Shown here: positions 1 through 11,364 of the stretch, in pieces
Layout: each line of letters starts with the position of its first letter
Numbering within the stretch: position 1 is the stretch's first letter
Assembly (NCBI GenBank): GCA_963969595.1
Contig: OZ018415.1
Coordinates: 9,734,001-9,798,000, forward strand
Source of the DNA: Neckera pumila
Taxonomy: Eukaryota > Streptophyta > Bryopsida > Hypnales > Neckeraceae
DNA: 64,000 nucleotides
Direction: 5' to 3'
Position numbers and translations under genes: made by a program
The notes under the pieces: generated by a model
Told to the model about the DNA's origin: nothing
Databases searched by the model: none
What the model saw: the letters and a program-made list of their open reading frames with translations, nothing else

Positions 1-200
1 CCAACTTTGAATGCTTATATCTTCCAATCCATACAATCAAACTTCACGAAATTTTTACCACATAATCCAAGACAAGTGAAGTACAAGACCCTATGGTTAG
101 ATTCTAAAAATAAATAAAAAATTGGTTCCTTGAGTGATTGTAGCAGAAATGGTAGTTTTCAGTGGTTTTGGAGCCAGAAAATGCCTTGGACCTTCAGGGG
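1..200 (+). mobile_element. TTAA-flanked piggyBac-like element, right end (copy P1)
   Basis: The element is cut by the window edge. It ends GGACCTTCAGGGG followed by TTAA (201-204). The 200 bp are closely similar to the last 200 bp of the copy ending at 36845, including GTTTTGGAGCCAGAAAATGC. Confidence 0.75.
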
Positions 201-204
201 TTAA

Positions 205-804
205 GGAAAAAAATCACAAAATTTGGCAATGTCTGTCATTTCTATCTTTCTACAAGGCAATAAATTTACATTGCCTTCTACTGCTCCAGGAAAATGCACG
301 GAATTGCTTCAATGGTCGACTATGGGTGGTTCTATCATAATGGCACATTCAAATATCACATACATAAAATTGTTGTTACATAACCATAATGGTGGCTTTT
401 ACTTTTCAATATTCTTGCAAGATCTCTTCAAAAAGACGCATTCTTATATCTGTGCCATTGCTCTTATGAGCCTGCCATGACTAGGCTTAGCAGTTACAAA
501 AGAAACACAAGTGTGCATGGTTGAATTTTTATGTAATTATAAATAATTCAAAGATCACAAAATGAAAGCCAAGTGTGGACATACCTTTTAATTATTCAAA
601 CAATTATAAGTGCGGTCATTATAATTCCCACATAAATTGTGTGTCACACCGTCCTGCTGCTAACTAAATTTCAAAATAATTGGTTGTCAAAAACGAGAGT
701 AACTGCAAGCACAAGTTCAGAGTTCAAGCTGACATGACAATGACAGGGACACTAGACAAGCATCATGTGGTCAAGCTTGTAAGCTTAATGGATTGCTTGA
801 ATGC
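205..804. other. No gene seen
   Basis: AT-rich sequence between copies P1 and P2; no coding, RNA or repeat signal recognised. Confidence 0.5.
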
Positions 805-808
805 TTAA

Positions 809-960
809 CCCCTAAAAGTCCAAGGGGTTTGGACAAAATACAAATGTGTTATAAAATATAAGTTCTAAAACTTTTTTGAAGTTTGCATCGAAGAAGAAGC
901 ACAAAAAGTAGAAAGCATCCATAAGGTCAAAATTATAAAATAATTTTTAGATTTTTTTAA
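809..960 (+). mobile_element. piggyBac-like element, left end only (copy P2)
   Basis: TTAA (805-808) is followed by CCCCTAAAAGTCC and a short inverted AAGGGGTTTGGAC, as in other left ends. The right end was not found, so the end coordinate is arbitrary; this is probably a truncated copy. Confidence 0.45.
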
Positions 961-1944
961 ATGAATTTTGAAGATATAACTTCAAAAATTCTTCAAAAAT
1001 ACAATTTTTATTTTTAGCATCCGAATTTTTTTTGGATTGGTCAAAATTGTGGTTTCTATTGATTTGTGAAAAAATGCATGAGATCTAGTAATGAGAACAC
1101 CAATACTTTCCCCATATAGTAAATTTTTCAACACTAGGCAAATCTAGACACTTTGTGCTATTTCTCTAATAGATTTTGTTTGACTGTAGCAATCTAAGTT
1201 TTGAATATAAATATTGGTAGACAACCCAATCTTTTGCAGTCTTCATTATTTCTATTCCTTGGCTAGAGAAAATTATCCCCCACCCATCGCTCAATTGGAC
1301 AAAACTAAAACACTTAATATTGCCAAAAATAGGTGATATGCCTAAGTGGAATGCTTGAAGAACCTTAATGCTCATTGTAAGCGATACTACTTAAGTTGTT
1401 ATGCTCAATAGGATGCTCATAGTGAGTGCTAGATTAATGCCGCATATAATGACGTGGCAGCCTAAAAATGTCTAATGAATGATAAAAAATCCTTCTATAT
1501 GAGATAGAAGTGCAAATGTTCATCCTTGGAATTTTATATGAAAAGAAGAGGTCTTCCACAATAGTTTGACCTCCAATTAGTACCGTATTTTAGTTTTGCA
1601 ATTGAATTTAGACTTGAATTGTCAACAATTAGAGGAAATTTAACATATTTTGTTTTGTTCTCTAGTGCAAAGGCTTTGTTTTTTGGTGTTTGGACCTACA
1701 ACGTGAAAGTTGTAGAATTTCAAAGTTTTTATGAATAAAAAAGTTAGAAAATTACTTTTACTTTTATTTTGGTATAAGTATAATTTTGGTATAATGGCAT
1801 AGGTTTGCAAATAGTTCTTTAGAATAGAAGGCTAAAATTACAAATACAATTATAAATAGAAATAAAAATATAAAACAATAGAAAATAAATAAAAAATGCG
1901 AAAATAAACTTAGGCTATAAATAAGAGACTAAAATTAAAGGGGA

Positions 1945-2300
1945 ATGCTGTCATGTGAGCGTGGAGCGGCGAGCAACGAGCAGGGAGCGGGGAATGGTGA
2001 TCGGGGAGCACTGATTTGGAACGAAAAAAGAAAAAAAGAGGATGAATCTCGATGAATAAATAAATAAATCTGGATGAAAAATTTGGATGATGTTGGATGA
2101 AAAAAGTGGATGATATTGGATGAAAAAAATGGATGATATTTGGATGAAAAAATTGGATGATGTTGGATTAAAATATTTGATGGTACTAGATGAAAAAATG
2201 GAAGAAGATAGGATGAAAAAAATGTATAAAGATAGGATGAAAAATTAAAAAAAGATAAAATTAAAAAAACAGATAAAGATAAGATGAAAAGTATGCGGTT
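1945..2300 (+). repeat. Dispersed repeat D, copy 1, with GGATGA tract
   Basis: A G-rich head (GTGAGCGTGGAGCGGCGAGC...) is followed by an irregular tract of TTGGATGA/GATGAAAAA repeats at about 2037-2290. The inverse-complement arrangement is found at 30240-30690. Confidence 0.55.
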
Positions 2301-4269
2301 TGGAATTTGTGGAAAAATAAATCAAAAGCCTATAACCGTGTAAAACGGGTATCTAAAATCATGGATTATATTTGGCCCACAAATTACAAATTTCACATTC
2401 AAATATCCACAAGGGACCTATAGCCGTAAACTCTGGAATGGTTTCATTCTAAAGTAGAAAAGTTGACAGCAACTACTGATGCACATGAACTGGACATAAC
2501 AATTGCATAATATGCTTCTCAACTACAGATATAAAAATAGAATAATAATGCACACACGAAATACATAATTACTTTATAAGTGCTTGGTACAAGAAAGGTG
2601 GATAAAAAATCTTTAACTCCATGAATTGATAACAATGCCAATGACAAATGCATTGTGCTTAATGACAAAGAATCCAATGAAGTCCAATCATTGACAGGCT
2701 AGAAAGTTGTCATGGTGTTGGTTCACCCTAAATATAACATTAGAACTTGTACTCCAATTTTGGGTTCTATTTTGAGTCCTAAAAAATTGTAAACACTTAG
2801 ATTATTATAGATAATTAAAATCAAAGTCATTGTCTGGCATAAGCTCATCATCTTGATAATCAATATATATTCACTCCATCAAATGCATATTTATTTGATA
2901 ATTACCATTGAACTAATGAATTACATGTCCATATGAGCACAATCTCACAATGGATGTGTTGCTTTTTCTATTTTTGTGCCCTTTATACCACAACATCACA
3001 CCATGGTGACATTTTTATCAAGAGGGTAGGTAGTTTAGGAGTTCAAAGGTGGTAATTGATGAATACATCATACGGCTGGAAAAAATACATGATGATTATC
3101 ACAAAAGTGGATTCTTGCAGGAAACATCGGATTTATTTTTTGTCACAATGAAAGTGAGTCTCTTGTCATCTTCTATAAATTTTGAATAATAAATATGATG
3201 AATTTGAAATTTGAGATTGAAATAATCTAACTTCATGGTAATCATATCCTTTATTTTTCAAACATTTTATACTTAAAAATTCATTTTGTCACACTTTGAC
3301 TTTTTAGATTCCTTTGTACAAGGTGATCATACAAAATTAAAGATCTAGAGTTGAAATCTATATGGTGTGTTTCTGCAATAGGGGGGCATGTGCCTACAAA
3401 AGAGTATCTAAAAATATATTATTTTATGTCCTCCATGTCCATGCAAATAGGGCTCGCTTGCACAAGCACTTTTGAACTTTGAAGAGGGTTTCAGCTTCAT
3501 TTTTTTATGAAATTTAATCACCATCAAGTCTTTTGGTGAAATGGCCAATTTTTAGTTTTTGGGGTTCATAATATTCTATTTATAAATTTTTTTTATACCT
3601 CATTGTATCTATGTTTTGTATCAATCTATCATTTTTATACATAGACTTGTAGTGGTACATTTAGTTGTTGGCTTTTCCAATCAACAATTTAGGATTGTTC
3701 TAATTTATAGTATTCCTAGTACTTGTAGTATTGGACACTAGAAATGCAGTTTTTGCCAAAACGCTAGAAAAACTAAATGGTGTTCCATGCAATAATTCAG
3801 TTGGTGTTTTTGGTGGTCCAACCAAAAATCTCTAATAAAAACAAAATCTGATGTGAAGACTACAAATTGCGTCAAATGCAATGACATTTAACACAAATGC
3901 AACAAAAAAACTTCAAATATGGCATTTCCATCATGCATAAGAAATGCTACAAGAAAGGACTTTAGCTAGACTATGCTAAAAGTTGAGCTATCCTTAGTGT
4001 GCTGTGTCTCGCCATTAGACTCTACAACATCGTCATCTATGAACAGTAGAATGCAAGGATCTAATAAATAGGCACTAGAAGTTGGCTTAGGATTTAGGAT
4101 GGCAAACCTGTATAAAGAGCTAACTTTACAAAATATCCTAGATTTGCACAAAATCTATGGTCTTGCAACTATACCTACCATGAAGCAACAACCTGCTCTT
4201 GAAGGTTTAGGGATAAAAGAATTTTGAACTCATAGTGAAAACCACCCTTCCACTGTTGAACTGAACAAA
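2300..4269. other. No gene seen
   Basis: AT-rich intergenic sequence with only short chance frames. About 960-1945 is similar. No repeat ends were recognised. Confidence 0.5.
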
Positions 4270-6510
4270 ATGAAAAGAAATTTTGTATCAAGGCTCAATA
4301 AGCCACCTTTAGGACCCCTCTCTCGGTGTCAAGAGTTCCCTTAGGAGGTCTTCTCTAATGCAACTCTTGCAACCAAAGTTTGCAATAAAAACAAGTTGCC
4401 TAACAAAAATTGAAAAATAAAACGAGAAAGTTTGAAAAGTTTCATAAGGTCCTCCCTTAGAAACCCCTCTCGGTGCCAAGAGGCCCTATGGAGGGTCTTC
4501 CCCTGTGCAACTATTGCGGCCAAAGTCTGCAATTAGAACAACCTACTTTGAAAAAAATTGGAAAATAAAACAAAAGGGCTTGGAGAAAGTTTGAAAAGTT
4601 TCATAGGTCCTCCTTTGGAAACTCTTCTCGATGCTGAGAGTCCCAATAGAGGGTCCTCCCCCATACAACTATTGCAACCAAAGTCCGTAATTAGAACAAC
4701 CTACTTTGAAAAAAAATTGGAAAATAAAACAAGAGGATTTGGAGAAAGTTTGAAAAGTTCCATAAGGTTATTTCTTGGAAATCCCTCTCTGTGCAGAGAG
4801 GCCTCTAAGGGGTCCAAACCTAAGCAAAAACAACCCAATACCTTTGTCCATTTGAAGAACTTCACATACTTGGTCAACCAAGAAACCCCTATCGGCCCCG
4901 AGAGACCATGGAGTGTTTGAAGTATGAAAATCTCAAACATAATTTTTTTGAAAATTTAATTTAATTACTTTTTTTCAATTCTTTTTTTTCTTTCTTCCAT
5001 ATTTGGTCACTTTAGAAACCTATTTCGGCCCCAAGAGAGCCTTTTCATTGTTCAAAGCATGGAAATCTCAAACATTATTTTTCAAAATAAAAAATAAAAA
5101 AAATAATTTTTTTTTATTTTTTTATTTTTTATTTTTTATTTTTTTTTGCATACTTGGTCACCCTAGAAACTTGTCTCGGGCCCGAGAGATCCTTTTGACT
5201 GTTCGAAGCATGGAAATCTCAAACATTACTTTTTAAAAAATAATTTTTTTTTTTTTTTTTTTTTTCTTGCATACTTGGTCACCTTAGAAACTTGTCTTGG
5301 CCTCGAGAGAGCCTTTTGACTGTTCAAAGCATGGAAATCTCAAACATTATTTTTCAAAAAATAAAAAACAAAAAGATAAATTTAATTTTAATTTTAATTT
5401 TTAATTTTTTTTTGCGTACTTGGTCACCCTAAAAACTTCTCTCTACCCCGAGAGACCCTTTCGACTGTTCAAAGCATGGAAATCTCAAATATTATTTTTC
5501 AAAAAAACAAAAAAAATAAAAAAAATAATTTATTTATTTATTTTTACTTTTTTGGATATATGGTCACCCTAGAAACTTGTCTCGGCCCTCAAGAGAGCCT
5601 TTTGACTATTTGAAGCATGGAAATCTTAAACACTATTTTTCAAAAAATAAAAAATAAAAAATAAATTTAATTTTTAATTTTTTTTTGCGTACTTGGTCAC
5701 CCTAGAAACTTCTCTCGGCCCCGAAAGACCCTTTCGACTGTTTGAAGCATGGAAATCTCAAACATTATTTTAATAAAAAAAAACATTCAATTTTTTTTTC
5801 CGTGCTTGGTCACCCTAGAAACCTCTCTTGGCCCCTAGAGACCCTTTGAAGTGTTTGAAGCATGGAATTCTCAAACCTTATATTTCCCAAAAAAGAACAA
5901 AAAAACAATTCAATTTTTTTTTTTTTTTTTCATTTTTTTTTTGCGTACTTGGTCACCCTAGAAACCTCTCTTGGCTCCAAGAGACCCTCTAGAGTGTTTG
6001 AAGCGTGGAATTCTCAAACCTTATATTTCCAAAAAATAAAAATAAAAATAAAAAATATTTTTTTTGTTTTCATTTTTCTATACTTAGTCCCTTAGAAACC
6101 TATCTCGGCCCTAAGAGACCTGTCAGACTGTTTGAAGCATGAAAATCTCAAATATTATAATTCCAAAAAAATAATAATAATAATAATTCAAATTTTTATT
6201 TTTTTTCATTTTTTTTTCCATATTTGGTCACCCTAGAAACCTCTTTCAGTCCCGAGAGACCCTTTGGAGTGTTTGAAGCATGGAATTCTCAAAACTTTTT
6301 GTTCACAAAAAAAACTCGTATTTTTTTTTCTATTTTTTTTTCATACTTGGTCACCTCTGAAAACCTCTCTTGGTACCGGGGGACCTTTTGAGATATTTGA
6401 AGCATGGAATTTTCAAAACTTTTCTTTCCAAAAAATAAGTAATTTTTTTTTTTATTACCTTTTTTCTTCATACTTGGTCACCTCTAGAGACCTCTTTCGG
6501 GCTTTGTTCC
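4270..6510. repeat. Degenerate tandem array, units about 115-150 bp
   Basis: About 12 units between 5003 and 6510, plus diverged ones from 4270. Each contains a version of ACTTGGTCACCCTAGAAACC, a palindromic CTCTCGGCCCCGAGAG, GACCCTTT, then TTTGAAGCATGGAAATCTCA and an A/T-rich spacer of variable length. Unit starts near 5003, 5153, 5274, 5417, 5561, 5691, 5806, 5946, 6085, 6224, 6346 and 6473. The length variation comes from the poly(A)/poly(T) spacers. Chance open frames run through it. Confidence 0.88.
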
Positions 6511-7296
6511 AAAATTTGAGTTTTCAGCTTTCTCATAGGCACTTAGGCAGGTGGGTACTTCATCATGTCATCCTGCGTTCTTGCAACAATTAAGTTCAAA
6601 AGAATATCATTGTGGAATTTATGCATAGTGAATTTGTTTGCTTTTGTCTATTTGATTTGTTCTTTGTGAAAGCTATAATACGTGTTGTGGTCTGTAGACA
6701 CCCGTTGCACCTTACTAACATAATGTAGGATTGTTTTTGTTCTTAGGATGGGCACATGTGAGGACCACATCTTCTTGGAATAAGGAAAATGACTTAGCAA
6801 AAATCACTACTTCCACTTTTTTATGTGATATTTTGATCTAATTTCTTTGGATGTTTTGACAGTTTGTGATGTAAAGTTGAGCTTATACATAGGATTGTTA
6901 TGGTTATCCTTATGTCTCATAAATATTGTGATTTTTTTTTTACTTTAGTTTCAAATATTACATGTTTGAAGGAAAAAAATAGGGTGATTTTTTAGAACCA
7001 AGTTTTAATAAGATAAGTTTCAAAGGCTTTTTCTAGCACATATTTGCTTGGACCATATTAATGGCTAAAAAAATATGATGTTTATGGCTTTTAGTGACAT
7101 TGTGATGATTGTAAGAAATTTCTACGCCTGATGACAGAAAAGACTATACAGAGTATCTGGATAAGAAAAAAATAGGATTATGAGGATCCTTTTCAAGAAG
7201 TTGTGTAAATGGATCCCACTCTTAGACATGAAAATAGATGATTGGTGATAATTAGAATAACACCCTAGAGAAGGAATGTTTGAGAAACGGTGTTTT

Positions 7297-7445
7297 TTTT
7301 TCATACTTGGTCACCTCTAGAAACCTCTCTCGGCCCCGAGAGACCCTTTCAAATGTTTAAAGCATAGAATTTTTTATTTTTAAATTCAAAAAAATAAATC
7401 TTCTTTTCTTTTCATTTTTTTCATATTTGGTCACCTCTAGAGGAC
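7297..7445. repeat. Outlying copies of the 4.3-6.5 kb tandem unit
   Basis: ACTTGGTCACCTCTAGAAACC with CTCTCGGCCCCGAGAG at 7303-7345 and a second partial unit at 7425. They are separated from the main array by about 790 bp of unrelated sequence, suggesting an insertion into the array at about 6510. Confidence 0.75.
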
Positions 7446-8261
7446 ATTCTATTGTCCCTTGCCTTCGAAAGCTAGGTCAAGCAAAGGGTTCCAGGAATCC
7501 TTTTAGGAAGATTGAACCTTTATATATATAGAAAAAAAAATCCTTCTAAAGTCACTAGTTTTGTAATTGACACAAGATTAATTCCATTAGCTAAATCCTC
7601 TACTAGACACATTTTTTTCATCTACTTAGAGTTGACTTCAAAATATAATGATCACCCTTCATGCTATTAAATTGCTTATATAGAAGTATAAGTAGTGAAG
7701 ACCTCTAATTTCAAGTTCACAAAGTCAAAGTGACTTCAAGAACCATCTTATGTTTGTAAATAGATGACTCATTTAGTCATATATGTAAATAAATAACAAT
7801 CAAATAAAGTACAAATTGTCAATGTCTTGTTCATAAGGATTAAAAGCAAACATCTATGTTGTGCTAAAATTTGAAATTAATTATCAATTTTCTCAAAGTT
7901 CAAAATAGGTTTCTTTTCTACAAAAGAGGACTTGTTTAGGTATTGTACTCATTAATAAAGTTGTAGTGAGACTAAAAGGGCTAGTATTAGCATTTTGATT
8001 TTACCAGTAACATTACATGCTAATATATCTTCAACGTACCCATATTATGCATATGGCTTTAGAATCAAAATTCCCTCATCTTCCTCATTTGCTTGTACTT
8101 TGTATGCACAAATCCTTGAAGGACACCATGGCTGTTTTCCGACTGACAATTGACTTTGAAACAATCTGCGACACAAAAATAAATTGTTTTTCTTGCAATT
8201 TTTTCCATTGGCGTACGGAATTTATAGAGTGTCCACCATCTCTAACACAGTGATAAAGCAA

Positions 8262-8320
8262 CGACACTAGCATGCAAGCTTGGAGCGGCGAGCGTGGAGC
8301 TTGCGAGCGTAGAGCTTGGA
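8262..8320 (+). repeat. Dispersed repeat D, copy 2 (head)
   Basis: CACTAGCATGCAAGCTTGGAGCGGCGAGC and repeated GAGCGT(A/G)GAGCTT words match the head of copy 1. A GGACCTATGGCCG word about 100 bp downstream also occurs in related form near copy 1 (2397). Confidence 0.45.
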
Positions 8321-9072
8321 CAACTTATTTTCTAAGATCTTTTTCCAAATTTTTTTTTGTTTAGGATTTTTCTTCAAAATAGAGTATAATTTACTATTAA
8401 TAGTAAGATTTAGGACCTATGGCCGCTTCCCCCTATGATCGTGGATTTAGGATTTAGAAAACTATTATACTTTGCAATTTGCTAAAATCTATAAAATGAG
8501 ACCTTCATACTTCTATGCAAAGTTTTAGACTAAGCTCTGCTGCTCACCTATTACAGTCTATTTGACCTCTCGCAAATATATTTTAATCTAAAGGAATGAC
8601 CACTAATTGGATTTAAGGTGTCTCTAAATTGCCAAAAAAAATTTCAAAAAATTAAAAACAAAAAGGATAAGATTAAGGAAAAACATTTGGAAACTATTGA
8701 TTAGGAAAAAGAATTTAATGAAAAAAAACGGGAAAGTAACAGAAAGGTTAGGAAAAAAATAGGAACTCAAAAACAAAAAAAAATGGGAAAGAAAGGGAAA
8801 AGAGAACACAAAACACATTCACAGAGTTGATTTGATGTTCATACATGTAATACTAGATAAGGGATGATCATTATAATTCTTGGCCATTTTCACCTTCATA
8901 TTGCCAAATATTGGAAAACACACATATTTTCATACATCAAATAGAAGCATGTTCTATTCCATATGCTCCAAATCATTTCAATTGTACCAGAAATAAATAT
9001 TAATACGATACAAATGAAGTACAAAGAAGAACGTTAGTTGTCCCCTTACATAGGCACACCGATGATTCCTGC

Positions 9073-11364
9073 TCAAAGTAAAAGAAGCTTCAACTCGTTG
9101 AAGCTATAACTGGGTGCATAAATGAATTGGTCGTCATGGATGTCCATTTTGCAGAAGTATCGATACAAGTAGTATAAGTGCTTGCAATTTACATATGCTT
9201 GACGCCCACTAATAGCAGAAATAGACATGTGAACATAGTTGGGGCATGTGCACAACAACACGAGGGAAACATACCAATTGTAATTCTGTATATATTTTGA
9301 TTTGGATCTACTCCGGTCTCCAGTGAAACTATTTCACCTACACCTGGAAAAGGAAGTAAAGTCACTCTCATAATTTTTCCTTTAACATTTCCAGCACTCT
9401 CCCACTTATTCCGCTGCTCTATAGTCGGTGCATTTGCATTTTGCTGTATGATTTGATTGTCCTTCACCGGGGGATACAAACCTACATTTTGTGGCGGCGG
9501 TTGATCATAGAAGATACTCTTGAATATGTTTGACATATTGAAGAGTTGACGTGGCGATAATGTAGGCTGCTCTTGGAGTAGAAAACCAACATGCTATAGA
9601 TACAATGTCTCCTCTTGATTGAGGTTAGTCCTGATTAAAACAGGCCAAACCTCTGGCACTTTTGGCCTATCTATAACGTACTTGCATTTAGTACCTTTCA
9701 CACATCTTTCAATGTCACTCCAACAAAACCAAAAGTCTGCCACCACCTTTCGCCTTGTGCTGTAATCTTCTTTCCTACCATGATAGGTGGGAGCTGGGGT
9801 TCTCAACCGTCTTCTAGCAATTTTTGCAACGCACTTGATATTCAATGTCCGTTACTGAGCTTGATATTTTGCGTTTGATTTGTGGCTGATCCTTGCAATG
9901 TGCCACTTTGACGTATCACAGTCGCTTTCAAATGCAATCGTAACATGCTTGGATGGACAAACCTCCGGTTGCTTTCCTTTGTCCTGAGAGGTCTCTGTGA
10001 AAGTAGTACTGGACCTTGTTCGAACACAAGGTTGAGAGAAATTCACTTTGTCAGGTCGATGTGAGTCACTTGCATCGCCAATGGAAACGTCCAACTTCCT
10101 CTTCGTGTTTCCAAAAATATCTTTTCCTTCGATGTGCAATACGCGAGTTCCAACACCCTCAGCTCCAGGCAATGTATTCAATGCCTCTACCATTTTCTTG
10201 GAGTCTTTACTTTGCCTTTCAGCTCTCAACTTTAACTCCCCCTTTGATGGACCTGATCCAGATATATGTCCTTTTAAGTAAGCGTGGTAGTTTGTCATTT
10301 GAGTCCACGCACGGATATTATCATTGCAAGTGGCGTCAAATAAATTGTTGCCTCAATTGCCCAACATTTGAAGCCACTTGTTGTGAATTGTTTTAGACAA
10401 GTTGCAGGATGGCATATCCGCCAGCTCCTCTAAACTCAAATCCTAGAAAGACATCTCCAAAAAAAATCCATTAGTAAAATTTCATACATGAAAGCTCATT
10501 AATCACTATAAACGCAAAAAACTTAGTCCACATGTACGTCAATTCAATTAAACAATATTCCAATTGTCCCCAAAAAATAAAATATAAATATTTTTCTTTT
10601 GAAAAGAAACATTCTAACAAACAAACAATACCAAATGTCATTCCTCTGTATTTGGTTTCTAATGTGAGATCAAAAACTGGGATACCTTGAGGGTACTCAA
10701 ATACTACCGTCAGATCCGACGGTAGTATTCTAGCTCCTTCAAAGTACCCCTGTTTTTGGTCACTCCAAGAAAAAAGGAACTTTTTTTTTTTAAATTACCA
10801 AAAAAAGGTTGTTTGTTGTAACATTATTCAAATCAAATATGAAAAATACTTCTCTACACACTAGTATTTAAAAATACTAAAATTCCACATACTACTTTAA
10901 ATTCTATGCGGACTTATCATTTGCATGAAGCCTCTCCATTGCCAATATCTGAAATGCCAAAATGCAAGCCAATGATCCAAGTGATGAAGCGCATCTTCAG
11001 TAGTAGCTCCAAAAGAAAACCACCACAACCAAATTGCAAGGTAACGTGTCTCTGCCTCCTCCATAGTCTTAGCATCTTTGTATTGTTTACATAATGCATT
11101 GTGTTGCTGCTGAAATGCCTCCTTGATGTGCTTCTGAGTGTGTTTCTGAAGAGATGTACTCCAATGCAATAAACACGTCCGCTCACGATTCTCCATTTTA
11201 TCATTGGCAAAACTAGATCCATAGACAATACGAACAGCATTTCAATTAGCTATAGCGCTGTCTACCATAAACCCCTTGAAATGTGGATATTCTACTCTGT
11301 GTCATGACATTACAGTGTTCAAACACCTCCAAAATTGCACCTGGATTTTGGTATCTTCAGATTG
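9073..11364 (-). pseudogene. MULE transposase, C-terminal half (catalytic core and SWIM motif)
   Basis: Read on the minus strand from 11364. SEDTKIQVQFWRCLNTVMS continues the upstream half exactly. It is followed by FKGFMVDSA (probable second Asp), ERTCLLHWSTSLQKHT, and an EAETRYLAI...WHFRY block typical of this MULE group. A probable intron (about 10900 to 10443) contains a foldback element. The next exon (10442 downward) has SLEELADMPSCN, then a linker with KDSKKMVEALNTLPGAEGVG. A frame change near 9850 leads to NIKCVAKIARRRLRTPAP, and a last block (9261-9073) has CTCPNYVHM...VNCKHLYYLYRYFC, a C-x-C...C-x-H SWIM zinc-binding pattern. Stops at 11302-11304 and 11241-11243, and Trp for Arg at expected Arg positions, are consistent with C-to-T decay. 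This copy cannot make protein. Confidence 0.7.
10669..10762. repeat. GTCGGATCCGAC-type foldback element, copy H1
   Basis: Imperfect palindrome of about 94 bp. The left arm from CAAAAACTGGGATACC pairs with a right arm ending GGTACC-like GTACCCCTGTTTTTG, around a central CTACCGTCAGATCCGACGGTAG. It lies in the probable intron of the MULE relic. It shares the centre and GGTAC/CTCAAG arm words with the copies at 20.7, 21.2, 21.8 and 24.9-25.8 kb. Confidence 0.75.

Larger units (their letters stand above)
6511..9072. other. Intergenic, mostly featureless
   Basis: Apart from the outlying tandem units and repeat D copy 2 I see nothing supported. The 6511-7296 segment looks like an insertion that separates the tandem array from its outlying units. 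Confidence 0.45.

Noticed and set aside
5003..6510. CRISPR-like spacing of repeats
   Set aside because: Units are 115-150 bp, conserved along most of their length, and spacers are homopolymers; the DNA is eukaryotic.
4558..6593. Several 77-120-residue frames in the 4.3-6.5 kb array
   Set aside because: They translate the tandem unit and its A/T spacers repeatedly; not genes.
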